Shown one piece after another: positions 38,167-47,465 of a stretch of DNA of 64,000 nucleotides (its first letter is position 1; each line of letters opens with the position of its first letter). A program made the translations under genes and the position numbers. The stretch spans positions 25,255-89,254 of the forward strand of contig JAIQFO010000019.1 in NCBI GenBank assembly GCA_020073215.1, in the 5' to 3' direction. The notes under the pieces are model-generated. The model did no database searches and was not told the origin of the DNA. It was given only the letters and a program-made list of their open reading frames with translations. This DNA is from Terriglobia bacterium (GTDB lineage Bacteria; Acidobacteriota; Terriglobia; Terriglobales; Acidobacteriaceae).

Positions 38167-39267
38167 ATGGCTGATACCCCAATTGCGGTGGCCGCCTCCT
38201 CCTCTGTAAAGCTTCGAAGAGTCGCTGCCTGGCGCGGCATTCGAGTGCTGGCATGGAACGGCGATGTCCTCTACGGATGTCGCGGATATCAAATCGTTCG
38301 CCTGCGCGTTCGTCCACAAATCGGCCAGAGCGCGGAGTGGGAGGCGGTCGCGCGCTTTCGTCCAGTCTGGTGGAGGAACGTCACGTCGCGCAGCGCGCTG
38401 AGTTATCGCCTGATGCGCGACGGCTTTCACGCGCTGGCCATTCTCGACGGGCAAACAAACAACCAGACGATGGTGGGTGCGGTTCCGGGCGCGCTCGTAA
38501 CCCGGACTCCAAGCAGCGAGGAGTTTCATGTGACGCATCAGGTTCAGCGCGGCACAAGGCCGCTGCACGTCACCGCGGTTCCATCGGGAAGCATTTATTG
38601 GGGAGAGTATTTCGACAATCGCGAGCGCGCGGAAGTTCACATCTACGTCTCGACCGACTGCGGCCGCACGTGGCAGATTGCATACACATTCCCGGCGGGG
38701 AGCATACGACACGTACACAACATGGTTTACGACCGCTGGGGCGATTGCCTCTGGATATTGACCGGCGACGAAGGCGCCGAATGCAAAGTGCTGCGTGCAT
38801 CGTGTGATTTGGGCTCGGTGGAAGTGGTGCTCGCAGGGAACCAGCAAGCCCGGGCCGTGGCCGCGATTCCAACGCAAAAGGGCTTGTATCTTTCTACCGA
38901 CACGCCCTCGGAGAAGAACCACGTTTATCGACTGGATCGGGCGGTGGGAAAGGTTGAGCAGGTCGGCGCGCTTTCCAGTTCTTCCATCTTCGGTTGCCGA
39001 GTCGGCGAGGCGCTGTTTTTTTCGACGATGATCGAACCGAGTTCCGTGAACCCGGGCCGCGAAGTACAAATAGTCGGCTCCACAGACGGAATGCAATGGC
39101 AGGTGCTGGCTCGCTGGAAGAAAGACAAATTGCCGATGCATTATTTCCAGTACGGCAACGCTTTCCTGCCTGACGGCACAAACTCCACGAATAATCTGGC
39201 CGCAACCACCATCGCCGTCGAGGCCGACGATCTGGTCACCACGCTCTGGGAAGTCGAATCCGTATGA
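38167..39267 (+). CDS. BNR/sialidase-like beta-propeller protein
   Basis: 366 aa without a clear signal peptide. An Asp-box-like stretch is visible (IYVSTDCGRTWQIAYTF), and similar weaker phrases recur (YLSTDTPSEKNHVYRLD, IVGSTDGMQWQVLARW), which suggests a beta-propeller. No sialidase catalytic set (Arg triad, Tyr/Glu pair) can be pointed to. The gene starts 11 bp after the carbamoyltransferase and overlaps the C5-epimerase-like gene by 4 bp, so it likely works on the same glycan. Homologues are often annotated as hypothetical proteins in exopolysaccharide loci. Confidence 0.68.
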   Translation: MADTPIAVAASSSVKLRRVAAWRGIRVLAWNGDVLYGCRGYQIVRLRVRPQIGQSAEWEAVARFRPVWWRNVTSRSALSYRLMRDGFHALAILDGQTNNQTMVGAVPGALVTRTPSSEEFHVTHQVQRGTRPLHVTAVPSGSIYWGEYFDNRERAEVHIYVSTDCGRTWQIAYTFPAGSIRHVHNMVYDRWGDCLWILTGDEGAECKVLRASCDLGSVEVVLAGNQQARAVAAIPTQKGLYLSTDTPSEKNHVYRLDRAVGKVEQVGALSSSSIFGCRVGEALFFSTMIEPSSVNPGREVQIVGSTDGMQWQVLARWKKDKLPMHYFQYGNAFLPDGTNSTNNLAATTIAVEADDLVTTLWEVESV

Positions 39268-40256
39268 GCCTGGCCAAGCGTTGGCATTACTACCGGCGCA
39301 TCTTCCCCGCCTACCTCAGTTCCGGGCGAAGCCAATTGACGTTCTGGCATGAGACGCCGGAGATCAATCCGCGGGCTGCCGCAGATAGGCTCGGCGAGTA
39401 CTACATGCTGTTTCGCCAGAAGGCGAACTACACCGGCCATTACGACGCCGCTGGCATTCCCATGCTCGATTACCACGGCGCGATTGGCCTGCAATACAAC
39501 CCGATCGCGATTGCGCAGTGGGGGCTAGCAAACTACAACCTGTTCTGCGAGACCGGCGAAGAAGCGCGCCGGCAGAAGACTCTCAAAGCTGCCGATTGGC
39601 TGGCTGCGAACTTGGAACAAAATTCTCATGGCCTATGGGTCTGGAACCATCATTTTGACTGGGAATATCGTGACACGCTCAAAGCGCCGTGGTATTCGGG
39701 ACTCGCGCAGGGCCAGGGAGTTTCACTTCTTCTGCGCACGCGTACTCTTTCCGAAAACGAAAAGTATCAGCATGCGGCCGAGAAGGCGTTTGTCGCCCTG
39801 ACGCGGCCCATCGCTGAAGGTGGCGTACTGTTTGAAGACGTATCTGAGAATAACGAAAAGAACCTCTGGATCGAAGAGTACCTCGTCGACCCACCGACAC
39901 ACATCTTGAACGGATTCATGTGGGCGCTGTGGGGCGCGTACGACTACTGGCTGGCGTGCAGGAATGCGGCGGCGAAAACAATTTTCGATCGCGGCGTCGA
40001 GACTCTGCTTCGGAATCTCACTCGCTTCGATACTGGATACTGGTCGCTCTACGAACAATCCGGAACGCGGCTGAAAATGCTGGCCAGCCCTTTCTACCAT
40101 CGGTTGCATGTCGTACAGTTGCGCGTGATGTCCAGGCTGACCGGCGACGCTAACTTTGCGGAGGTTGCCGACCGTTGGGAAGGCTACGCGCAACGGCGTA
40201 GGTACCGCACGCGCGCTTGGATCGAGAAAAGCGCTTTCAAATTGCTCCACTACTGA
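39264..40256 (+). CDS. D-glucuronyl C5-epimerase-like protein
   Basis: 330 aa. The C-terminal half matches the glucuronyl C5-epimerase C-terminal domain: WYSGLAQGQGVSLLLRTRTL, LWIEEYL, PTHILNGFMWALWGAYDYW and WSLYEQSGTRLKMLASPFYHRLHVVQL. These are the conserved alpha/alpha-barrel blocks of heparosan and related epimerases. The enzyme would convert glucuronate to iduronate in a polymer or lipid-linked glycan. Bacterial members include active epimerases. No signal peptide is seen, so its cellular location is open. This makes uronic acid in the polysaccharide likely. Confidence 0.78.
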   Translation: MSLAKRWHYYRRIFPAYLSSGRSQLTFWHETPEINPRAAADRLGEYYMLFRQKANYTGHYDAAGIPMLDYHGAIGLQYNPIAIAQWGLANYNLFCETGEEARRQKTLKAADWLAANLEQNSHGLWVWNHHFDWEYRDTLKAPWYSGLAQGQGVSLLLRTRTLSENEKYQHAAEKAFVALTRPIAEGGVLFEDVSENNEKNLWIEEYLVDPPTHILNGFMWALWGAYDYWLACRNAAAKTIFDRGVETLLRNLTRFDTGYWSLYEQSGTRLKMLASPFYHRLHVVQLRVMSRLTGDANFAEVADRWEGYAQRRRYRTRAWIEKSAFKLLHY

Positions 40257-40273
40257 TTGCTCGTAGATTCATC

Positions 40274-41512
40274 GTGAGAATTCTCTACGTCTCGCAATAC
40301 TTTCCGCCTGAAATGGGAGCGCCCGCCGCGCGCGCCGCCGAGTTGTCGCGGCATTTGGCGCGGATGGGGCATGAAGTGACGGTCCTCACCGGATTCCCGA
40401 ACCATCCGACCGGCGTCGTGCCCGAGGATTGGCGCTCGCGGTTGCGCCAGCTTCGTGATTCAGAAATTGTCGAGGGGGTGCGCGTCGAGCGCACCTGGCT
40501 CTGGCCGCTGCCCAACCGGAAAGCGCACGAAAGAATTCGCAATTACACGTCGTTCTGCATCTCGGCGGCGGTCAGCGGTTTGGCTCTGCAGAAACCGGAT
40601 GTGGTCATCGCCACGTCGCCACAACTCCTGTGTGCGCTCGCCGGGTGGTGGCTGGCGTTCTGGAAGCGCGTCCCCTTCGTCTTCGAAGTGCGCGATCTGT
40701 GGCCGGAATCGCTCGCGGCCGTCGGCGCAACCGCAGAAGGAACCTTGCTCCATCGCACGCTGGGCGCAATCGCCGGATTCCTTTACCGTCGTGCCCACCG
40801 CATCGTGGTTGTGTCGCCAGCCTTCCAAGACTACCTGGTGCAGCACTGGAACGTTCCCGCGGAAAAGATTTCCATAGTCGAGAATGGAGTGGAGACCGAT
40901 CGATTCCGCCTCGACCCGGCAGCGTCGGAGGTGCGAAAGCAACTGCACCTCGAAGATCGTTTCCTGATTTGCTACATCGGCACCATGGGCAATGCCCATG
41001 GACTGGAGACGTTGATTGCCGCCGCCGAAGCGCTGCGGACCACGCGGCCGGACGCGATGTTTCTCCTGATTGGGGAAGGCGCGGAAAAAGATCGCATCAT
41101 GGAACTCGCCGGGGCGCGCGGGCTCGCCAACATTCGCTTCCTTGGCCAACAGCCGCGGGAGCGAATCCCCGCCTATGTTTCGGCGGCCGATCTCTGCCTG
41201 GTCATGCTGAAAAAGACGGAGCTTTTCAAGACGGTGATTCCGACCAAACTCCTCGAATATATGGCCTGCGAACGGCCGGTCATCGTGGCGGTTGACGGGC
41301 AGGCTCGCCAGATTGTGGAAGAAGCGGGCGCGGGCGTTTTCGTGGAACCCGAGAACAGTGGAGCGCTGGTGCAGGCGATCGACGACCTGGCGGAGGACCC
41401 CGTGCGCCGACGGCAAATGGGCACCACCGGCCGGCAGTACATCGTCAGTAAATTTTCTCGTGAAAAAACGGCGCGAGATTACATTGCGATACTGCAAGCC
41501 CTTGGCGGATAG
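40274..41512 (+). CDS. Glycosyltransferase family 4 (WbuB-like)
   Basis: About 412 aa from GTG 40274 (RILYVSQYFPPEMGAPAARA). Family landmarks: GHEVTVLTGFPNHPTGVVP, DVVIATSPQLLCALAGWWLA, VFEVRDLWPESLAAVGA, IVENGVETDRF, ICYIGTMGNAHGLETLI and DLCLVMLKKTELFKTVIPTKLLEYMACERP. This subgroup includes WbuB-type aminosugar transferases, but donor prediction is uncertain. It is the last + strand gene of the locus and is convergent with the export protein gene. Confidence 0.85.
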   Translation: MRILYVSQYFPPEMGAPAARAAELSRHLARMGHEVTVLTGFPNHPTGVVPEDWRSRLRQLRDSEIVEGVRVERTWLWPLPNRKAHERIRNYTSFCISAAVSGLALQKPDVVIATSPQLLCALAGWWLAFWKRVPFVFEVRDLWPESLAAVGATAEGTLLHRTLGAIAGFLYRRAHRIVVVSPAFQDYLVQHWNVPAEKISIVENGVETDRFRLDPAASEVRKQLHLEDRFLICYIGTMGNAHGLETLIAAAEALRTTRPDAMFLLIGEGAEKDRIMELAGARGLANIRFLGQQPRERIPAYVSAADLCLVMLKKTELFKTVIPTKLLEYMACERPVIVAVDGQARQIVEEAGAGVFVEPENSGALVQAIDDLAEDPVRRRQMGTTGRQYIVSKFSREKTARDYIAILQALGG

Positions 41513-41535
41513 CGGGGACCCCGCTAGGTTACCTG

Positions 41536-42525
41536 CTACGGATGGGCCGCAACAACTGCCAACGACGTGGTTACCGACATCGCAACATCCGCGGTGCGAT
41601 AGGCTGCAGCCTTGGGCCCACTTCCCGGTATAAACAATATGTCGCCTTTCTGCAGCGCCACATCCGGGGCCTTGGCATAAAGGATCTTCTTGAGGTGGAC
41701 GGGGATTTGCTGAACCCCGTTCGGCGTCTGCCGCAGGATTTTGGCTTTGTTCCAGGCAGTGGTCTTGGTGCCGCCGCCGGCCAGCGCCAGGGCCTTAAGA
41801 ACACTGAGGGCGTTGTCCTCGGAAACGAGAAAACCGGCGGGACGCTGCACGTCGCCCACCACATAAACGATGCCGGCGCGCGAAACAATGATCAAGTCTC
41901 CCGGATAAACATCCACGTTGTTCTTGGTATCTTCGGCCAGGTTGTGCGACGTCAGCTGAAGCTCGACCTTCTTATCGGGATCTCCGTGATGCTCAATGGT
42001 GACAACGGGTCCCGCCCTCTCCGTAAATCCTCCCGCCGCGGAGATCAAGTCGAAAAGGTGGCGCTCTCCAATCGAAGGGTACGGCCCGGGGCGATTGACC
42101 TCTCCCACCATCGTGATGGCTTGCGAAGCGGATTCGTCCACGAAAATGGAAACGTGCGGGCCACGCACAAAGCCTCCATCCTCCAGCCGCTTTTGGATCA
42201 ACTCCTGCGCTTCATCGGTCGTCAGGTCAGCGACGTGCACATAGTCGATCAACGGAAGATAGACGTCTCCGGAGCCGCTGACGCGTGTTTTGGTGGAGAG
42301 GTCGGGCACTCCGAACACACTGACCTCGATCAGGTCGCCGATACCCAGCTTTACATTGGAATTGGGAAGGAGACGGGGCGATTGGGGTGCAGCGGTTTCA
42401 GGCGCGGGTGCGGCCGGCGCTGCTTGACCCGTGACCGGGGTCTGGGCAAGAAGGCCGAGGCTGCACAAGACCACAAGCGACACGTACGCACTTCGAAGAA
42501 CGAAGCGCCGATTCCGCCCCGACAT
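41536..42525 (-). CDS. Wza-like polysaccharide export protein (OPX)
   Basis: 329 aa from ATG 42525, with AGGAG 7 nt upstream; the frame is open beyond the ATG but without homology. An N-terminal hydrophobic signal ends near LGLLAQTPVTGQAAPA, without an obvious lipobox Cys. The polysaccharide-export domain begins at KLGIGDLIEVSVFGVPDLS. Two SLBB-type beta-grasp domains follow (ITMVGEVNRPGPYPS, VYVVGDVQRPAGFLV). It would form the periplasmic/outer-membrane export channel. No Wzc-type co-polymerase is present in the window. Confidence 0.87.
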   Translation of the reverse strand: MSGRNRRFVLRSAYVSLVVLCSLGLLAQTPVTGQAAPAAPAPETAAPQSPRLLPNSNVKLGIGDLIEVSVFGVPDLSTKTRVSGSGDVYLPLIDYVHVADLTTDEAQELIQKRLEDGGFVRGPHVSIFVDESASQAITMVGEVNRPGPYPSIGERHLFDLISAAGGFTERAGPVVTIEHHGDPDKKVELQLTSHNLAEDTKNNVDVYPGDLIIVSRAGIVYVVGDVQRPAGFLVSEDNALSVLKALALAGGGTKTTAWNKAKILRQTPNGVQQIPVHLKKILYAKAPDVALQKGDILFIPGSGPKAAAYRTADVAMSVTTSLAVVAAHP

Positions 42526-42651
42526 ACCAAGACTCCTGGGTCTCACCTGTTTGTTGAGTTTAGCACACGCATCCCGGCAGAATCGGCGCCGAGCGCTCCG
42601 GTTCACCGTCCCGGGATCATCAACTGTTAACCACGAATTGCGCCAAAACAG

Positions 42652-42680
42652 TTGCCCGCGGCGGCCACTCGATGTATAGT
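42652..42680 (+). promoter_or_regulatory. Possible sigma-70-type promoter for the WecA-like gene
   Basis: TTGCCC at 42652-42657, a 17-bp spacer and TATAGT at 42675-42680 match four and five of six consensus bases. It lies in the divergent gap between the Wza-like and WecA-like genes and points towards the latter, 132 bp upstream of its start. Found by eye only. Confidence 0.4.
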
Positions 42681-42812
42681 TCGAGAAATTCAAAATTGAA
42701 TGGTTCCAGCGCCACGAGTAAGAAGCACCCTGTCTGAAAGAGCTGACTGAAACGTCCCTGCAGCGGACTGGCCGGGCATGCCGGGGTCTCAGCCGGAAGG
42801 GAACTCTGAATT

Positions 42813-44360
42813 TTGACGCTCCTGTTCTTTGCATTATTTGCGTTTTCGCTGGCGGTATCGTTTGTCGCGACCCGTTCGGTGCGAGATCTGGCGACTCGCC
42901 GAGGCTGGGTCTCCGTGCCGCAAGGTGAACGGCATGTCCACCGGGCCCCGCTTCCCCGACTGGGTGGCGTGGCGATTTTCCTGGCTTTTTCCGTCAGCCT
43001 GAGCGCGTGGCTGGTGCTCTCTCTCGCATTTCCCCGACTGCTCGATGGCCTTGCCCCCGCGACGATTCTTCGCATCTATGTTCCCGCCTGCCTGATTTTT
43101 TGTCTCGGCATCTACGATGATCTCCGGGGCGCGGGACCGTATTTGAAGTTTGCCGTGCAGGCCATCGCCGCCGTCATGCTGTTCGCCGGCGGAATGCGCG
43201 TTCTCAATCTGCCCGTGATCTTCGGCTCCCATTCGCTTCCCTGGTTCGCAGGGTTGCCGCTCACCGTGTTGTGGGTAGTTGCGGTTACCAACGCCTTCAA
43301 TCTCATCGATGGTCTGGATGGTTTGGCGGCGGGATCGGCCTTGTTTTCGACGTTGGTGTTTTTTGTCGTCTCCCTGGTCGATCATTCCTGGCTGGGCTCC
43401 CTGATGAGCGTGACCCTTGCTGGCGCCATCCTGGGGTTTCTCCGCTTTAACTTCAATCCGGCCACAATTTTCCTGGGTGACTCGGGCAGCCTCTTCATCG
43501 GTTTCATGCTCAGCGCACTGGCCTTGGCAGGGGCGCAGAAAGCGCCGACCTTCGTGGCTGTGGCCATCCCGGTGGTCTCGTTCGGATTGCCGATTCTGGA
43601 AACGCTCCTCTCCGTCCTGCGGCGCCTGATCGGCGGACGCCCGATTTTCACTGCCGATCGCGAGCACATCCACCACAAGCTGCTGCAGATGGGTTTTTCG
43701 CATCGCCAGGTGGTAATCGTTCTCTACGCCGTCTCCGCCATCTTTGCCATGCTCAGCCTGTTCCTGCTGTGGCCGACCGGCTCCACCCTGGGATTGGTGC
43801 TGGCGGTCGTGGGCACCGGCGTATGGCTGGGAGTCCAGCACCTGAACTACCTCGAGTTTGGCGAATTGCGGCGCGTGGCGCAGCGCACCATCGAGCAGCG
43901 CCAGATCGTCATCAATAATCTTTCGGTGCGCCGCGCGATCGAGGAACTCAAAGTGGCCGGCGATTTCGATCAGGTGCGCGCCGTCTTGGTCGCTGCCTTC
44001 GAGAGCAACGATTTCGATGCGTTTGAATTGCTCCTCAAGCCGTTTCCCAGCGATCGAGTGCCGTCCAGCGAAAGCAACCGCCCCCCCTTTCACTGGAGCA
44101 AGTTCCCTCACATGGCGGCAATTTCGAGCCACCCTTCGTGGAAACTGACGCTGGATCTGGTAACCACTGCGAACCGGCGTCGCGGCTCCCTCGTCGTCTA
44201 CCGTCTTTACAGCCCACGTGATCTGCAATTGGATGTCAACCTTCTGACTTCCGAGTTTCCCGCTACCCTGGCCGACGCCCTGGATCGAGTGTTGACCATG
44301 CCGACGGTCCTCGTGCCGACTGCGCCAGGCGAAAGGCCGTTTCTGGCCGCGAACCTCTAG
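42813..44360 (+). CDS. WecA/TagO-like undecaprenyl-phosphate GlcNAc-1-P transferase
   Basis: 515 aa, TTG start with GGAAGGGA about 11 nt upstream. Polytopic membrane enzyme of the PNPT family that would start glycan assembly by moving a HexNAc-1-phosphate from UDP-sugar to undecaprenyl phosphate. Conserved loops are LPRLGGVAIF, GIYDDLRG (DD metal/substrate motif), NAFNLIDGLDGLAAG and FLGDSGSLFIGF, plus ADREHIHHKLLQMG (the His-rich family signature). The C-terminal 150 residues are a soluble extension of unknown role. Divergent from the export gene. Confidence 0.9.
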   Translation: MTLLFFALFAFSLAVSFVATRSVRDLATRRGWVSVPQGERHVHRAPLPRLGGVAIFLAFSVSLSAWLVLSLAFPRLLDGLAPATILRIYVPACLIFCLGIYDDLRGAGPYLKFAVQAIAAVMLFAGGMRVLNLPVIFGSHSLPWFAGLPLTVLWVVAVTNAFNLIDGLDGLAAGSALFSTLVFFVVSLVDHSWLGSLMSVTLAGAILGFLRFNFNPATIFLGDSGSLFIGFMLSALALAGAQKAPTFVAVAIPVVSFGLPILETLLSVLRRLIGGRPIFTADREHIHHKLLQMGFSHRQVVIVLYAVSAIFAMLSLFLLWPTGSTLGLVLAVVGTGVWLGVQHLNYLEFGELRRVAQRTIEQRQIVINNLSVRRAIEELKVAGDFDQVRAVLVAAFESNDFDAFELLLKPFPSDRVPSSESNRPPFHWSKFPHMAAISSHPSWKLTLDLVTTANRRRGSLVVYRLYSPRDLQLDVNLLTSEFPATLADALDRVLTMPTVLVPTAPGERPFLAANL

Positions 44361-44589
44361 CAGCCTGCCGAGAAATTCGCTGTGGCGCTTGCTATGGGGT
44401 GGAGCGGTTCACCACTGCGATAAGTGCTTTCTTTTCAGGGTCGGCTTGGGCCGCTCGGTGAAACTGCGGGGAGGGGAGATGCTTCTTCTCGCCAGACTCG
44501 AGGAATTCTTCAACAAAGCCCCCCTAAGTTGCCTCACGATGGAATCTTGCTCCCTTCTGTGCCATCCCTGAGTTAATATAAAGGCGCTT
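44361..44589. other. Intergenic gap, nothing recognised
   Basis: No gene, hairpin terminator with T-run or known repeat was seen. A TATAAA hexamer at 44577-44582 ends 7 nt before the next ATG and may be its -10 element. Confidence 0.4.
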
Positions 44590-46242
44590 ATGGATCAGAG
44601 CGCTCGCCGATTGCCGGATCCAGTCGCGGCGTCTCCCCACGGAGAGCGCCGGCGGTACATTCGTCATAAACTCCACACGCCGGTCTACGCCAGTTTCAAT
44701 GGCCCGCAGGCCGGCATGGTGGTGGACTTGAGCGAACTGCTCGACTTGCACGAAGACGGTTTCGCCGTCCAAACCAGTGAGCCGCTGGAAGTGAACCGCG
44801 CCGTAACCCTTTGCCTTGATCTGCCGGAAACGAAAAGTTACATCCATGGCAGTGGCCAGGTCATCTGGAGCGATGACACGGGTCGCGGAGGCATCCGGTT
44901 CTGCAGTCTTCCGGAGAGTTCCCGCCAAATTCTGAAACAATGGCTCTTTGTCAACCTGCTGATCGCCTGCTCCAATCACGCGGCTCGCACCGAGCAACTC
45001 ACGCAGCGCGAGGCGGAAGAATCATCCGAGCTCGCGCCGTCCGCTAAGCCTCGCCCCGCGGTTCCGCTGCCCGATCGAAGCGGACTGCTCGCCGCGGTGG
45101 AAGCAGTTCGCCGCGAGATCCGCGAGACCGGGGACGACGTCGACGTCGTGTTGCAGTTGGTCACCGACCGCGCCTTGACTCTCACCGGAGCCAGTGGCGC
45201 GGCCCTGGCGTTTCTCACCGATGACCAGATGATCTGCCGCGCGCGAGCCGGTGAACCGGCTCCTCCCCTGGGAACTCCCGTGAACGTAAGAGACGGGTTA
45301 TCTGGAGAATGCGTCCGCACCGACCTTCTCGTCTCGTGCCAGGACACGGAAAACGACCCGCGTGTCGATCCCGAACTCTGTCGCGCACTGGGCATTGGCT
45401 CTATGATGGCCGCTCCCATTGTGTCTTACTTACGGGTGGTCGGCCTGCTCGAGGTTTTCTCTCCGCACCCTCACGGTTTCGCGAAGGTTCACGAGGCGGT
45501 CTTGGATCGACTCGTCGAAATAATTCCCAAAGCCTATCGGGAAAACACCCAATCGGAAAAGACCGAAACGCCGCTCGGGCCGGACCTCTCGCAGCCCATC
45601 TCCGGACCAATCGTCCCCGAACAAGCTCCGGAGCAGAACCCCGAACCCGCGCCCAAGGGTCGGTCTCGCTTCAGCAATCTCGTACTGCTCGGGCTGGTCG
45701 TTGCCGTGGCGACGGTCCTCGGCTATATCGTCGGTCCCATGATCCTGCGTCGTGACGCCTCCTCAGCGCAAGCGCCGCAACAGTTATTAGTCGAGGCGGC
45801 GACACCTCCCGGGCAAAGTGCAACCGATCAGCGCTCGGCCGTCCGACGCCCGCAACCGAAGTCCCTGGCGGACTTGCGCAAACTCGCCGCCCAGGGAGAC
45901 GCCGACGCGCAATGGCAGATGGGCGTGCGTTTCCATAACGGAGAGGGAGTTCCACACGATGACGCGCAAGCCATTCAGTGGTTCCGGCGCGCCGCCGAAC
46001 AAGGACATGTCACCGCGCAGGCTACCCTCGGTGCCTATTATTGGGCGGGACGTGGAGTTCCTCAAGATTTGTCCCAAGCCTATTTCTGGTCTGCCCTCGC
46101 TCTTGCCCAGGGTGACGAGAACAGCAAATCTCGACTCGAAGGGCTGGCTTCCCAAATGACGCGGGCACAGGTTTCCGCCGCCCGCCAGCGAGCCGAAGTC
46201 TGGATCCACCAACACAACTCCGCAAGGCCCGCAGGCAACTAG
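44590..46242 (+). CDS. PilZ-GAF-membrane-Sel1 repeat protein
   Basis: 550 aa with four parts. Residues about 20-115 are PilZ-like (RRRYIRHKLHTPV, DLSELLDLHEDGFAV, GGIRFCSL), which suggests cyclic-di-GMP sensing. Residues about 170-315 are a GAF domain (DVVLQLVTDRALTLTGASGAA, GLSGECVRTDLLVSC, APIVSYLRVVGLLEV). One membrane span follows (LVLLGLVVAVATVLGYIVG). The C-terminal part has two Sel1-type repeats (GDADAQWQMGVRFHNGEGVP, GHVTAQATLGAYYWAGRGVP). The Sel1 part should lie in the periplasm, the sensor part in the cytosol. A TATAAA hexamer ends 7 nt before the ATG and no Shine-Dalgarno is seen. The neighbouring glycan genes make control of export or envelope steps plausible. Confidence 0.85.
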   Translation: MDQSARRLPDPVAASPHGERRRYIRHKLHTPVYASFNGPQAGMVVDLSELLDLHEDGFAVQTSEPLEVNRAVTLCLDLPETKSYIHGSGQVIWSDDTGRGGIRFCSLPESSRQILKQWLFVNLLIACSNHAARTEQLTQREAEESSELAPSAKPRPAVPLPDRSGLLAAVEAVRREIRETGDDVDVVLQLVTDRALTLTGASGAALAFLTDDQMICRARAGEPAPPLGTPVNVRDGLSGECVRTDLLVSCQDTENDPRVDPELCRALGIGSMMAAPIVSYLRVVGLLEVFSPHPHGFAKVHEAVLDRLVEIIPKAYRENTQSEKTETPLGPDLSQPISGPIVPEQAPEQNPEPAPKGRSRFSNLVLLGLVVAVATVLGYIVGPMILRRDASSAQAPQQLLVEAATPPGQSATDQRSAVRRPQPKSLADLRKLAAQGDADAQWQMGVRFHNGEGVPHDDAQAIQWFRRAAEQGHVTAQATLGAYYWAGRGVPQDLSQAYFWSALALAQGDENSKSRLEGLASQMTRAQVSAARQRAEVWIHQHNSARPAGN

Positions 46243-46330
46243 ATCGGGAATGCGCTGGGGCTCGGTTTCTCCCGTGCCCTCTGTGGTTAAAGAACTTCGC
46301 CTGTTACGACCGGTGCGCCGCAAACAGCCG

Positions 46331-46336
46331 TAAAAT
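46331..46336 (+). promoter_or_regulatory. -10-like hexamer of a probable leaderless transcript
   Basis: TAAAAT ends exactly 6 nt before the GTG start of the AmrS-like gene, and there is no Shine-Dalgarno sequence. The same spacing is found at 58890, 60716 and 63705. No convincing -35 was found. Confidence 0.45.
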
Positions 46337-46342
46337 AGGTAC

Positions 46343-47452
46343 GTGGCCACGCTGCGCGACATCTTGAGCGACCGCGTCCGCGAAGCCGATCCCGCTCTCT
46401 GGAAGAAGCTGGATCGCAATCGAGTGCGCTGCTATGCCTGCGGCCACTGCTGCCCGATTCCCGAGGGACAACCGGGGGTCTGCAAGGTTCGCTTCAACCA
46501 CGGCGGCACTCTCTACGTTCCCTGGGGCTACGTCGCCGGAGTGCAGTGTGATCCCATCGAGAAGAAGCCGTTTTTCCACGCCCACCCCGGAGCCCTCGCC
46601 TACAGTTTCGGAATGCTGGGCTGCGATCTGCACTGCTCCTATTGCCAGAACTGGGTTACGTCGCAGGCGTTGCGCGACCCAAACGCCGTCTCGCCGCCAC
46701 TTGAGGCCGACCCCGAACGTCTGGTCAAAGACGCCTTAGCCCAAGGTGCAAAAGTCGTGGTCAGCACCTATAACGAACCGCTGATCACCAGCGAGTGGGC
46801 GGTTGCGGTCTTCCGCCAGGCGCGTGAGGCGGGCTTGCTGACCGCGTTTGTCTCGAATGGCAACGGAACTCCGCAGGTGCTCGACTATCTTCATCCCTGG
46901 ATCGATCTCTACAAAGTCGACCTCAAGAGCTTCGACGATCGTCACTACCACCAGCTCGGCGGACGCCTGCAGCCCATCCTCGACACCATCCGCAGTTTGC
47001 ACCAGATGGGCATCTGGCTGGAGATCGTCACCTTACTCATCCCCGGCTTCAATGACAGTGAAGACGAACTGCGAAGCCTGACCACATTTCTGTCCAGCGT
47101 TTCGCCCGACATTCCCTGGCACGTGACCGCCTTTCATCAGGACTACAAGATGACGTCGCCCGCCGATACCCGTCCCAAGGATCTGCTGCACGCCGCCGCC
47201 ATCGGTCGCGATGCCGGATTGCGTTACATCTACGCCGGCAACCTTCCCGGGCAGGTGGAGGGTCTGGAAGACACGCATTGTCATCAGTGTGGTGAAATGC
47301 TGATCCAGCGTTGCGGATATTCCATCCAAAAGTACAAGTTGACCCCGCAAGGCGATTGTCCGGCCTGCCACGCGCTGATTCCCGGCCGCTGGTCGAAGAA
47401 ATTTGACGGCCAGATCACGGCCTCGCCCTTTCTGCCCCGCCGCCGCGTGTGA
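46343..47452 (+). CDS. amrS: AmmeMemoRadiSam-type radical SAM protein
   Basis: 369 aa, GTG start. The radical SAM iron-sulfur motif is CDLHCSYC (CxxxCxxC) near residue 92. N-terminal cysteines precede it (CYACGHCCPIPEGQPGVC), and a C-terminal CHQC ... CPAC pair may bind a second metal. Other landmarks are STYNEPLITSEW, VSNGNGTPQVLDYL and IYAGNLPGQ. This combination matches the AmrS family, which elsewhere is encoded near Memo and AMMECR1 proteins; neither is in this window. Its reaction is not settled to my knowledge. A TAAAAT hexamer ends 6 nt before the start. Confidence 0.87.
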   Translation: MATLRDILSDRVREADPALWKKLDRNRVRCYACGHCCPIPEGQPGVCKVRFNHGGTLYVPWGYVAGVQCDPIEKKPFFHAHPGALAYSFGMLGCDLHCSYCQNWVTSQALRDPNAVSPPLEADPERLVKDALAQGAKVVVSTYNEPLITSEWAVAVFRQAREAGLLTAFVSNGNGTPQVLDYLHPWIDLYKVDLKSFDDRHYHQLGGRLQPILDTIRSLHQMGIWLEIVTLLIPGFNDSEDELRSLTTFLSSVSPDIPWHVTAFHQDYKMTSPADTRPKDLLHAAAIGRDAGLRYIYAGNLPGQVEGLEDTHCHQCGEMLIQRCGYSIQKYKLTPQGDCPACHALIPGRWSKKFDGQITASPFLPRRRV

Positions 47453-47465
47453 TTTAAGGGCTTTA

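Noticed and set aside
42834..44228. 464-codon minus-strand open frame over the WecA-like gene
   Set aside because: His/Gln/Arg-rich shadow of a hydrophobic membrane protein; no domain.
44389..44571. 60-codon open frame upstream of the PilZ-GAF gene
   Set aside because: No ribosome binding site, Cys-rich random composition and no conserved feature.
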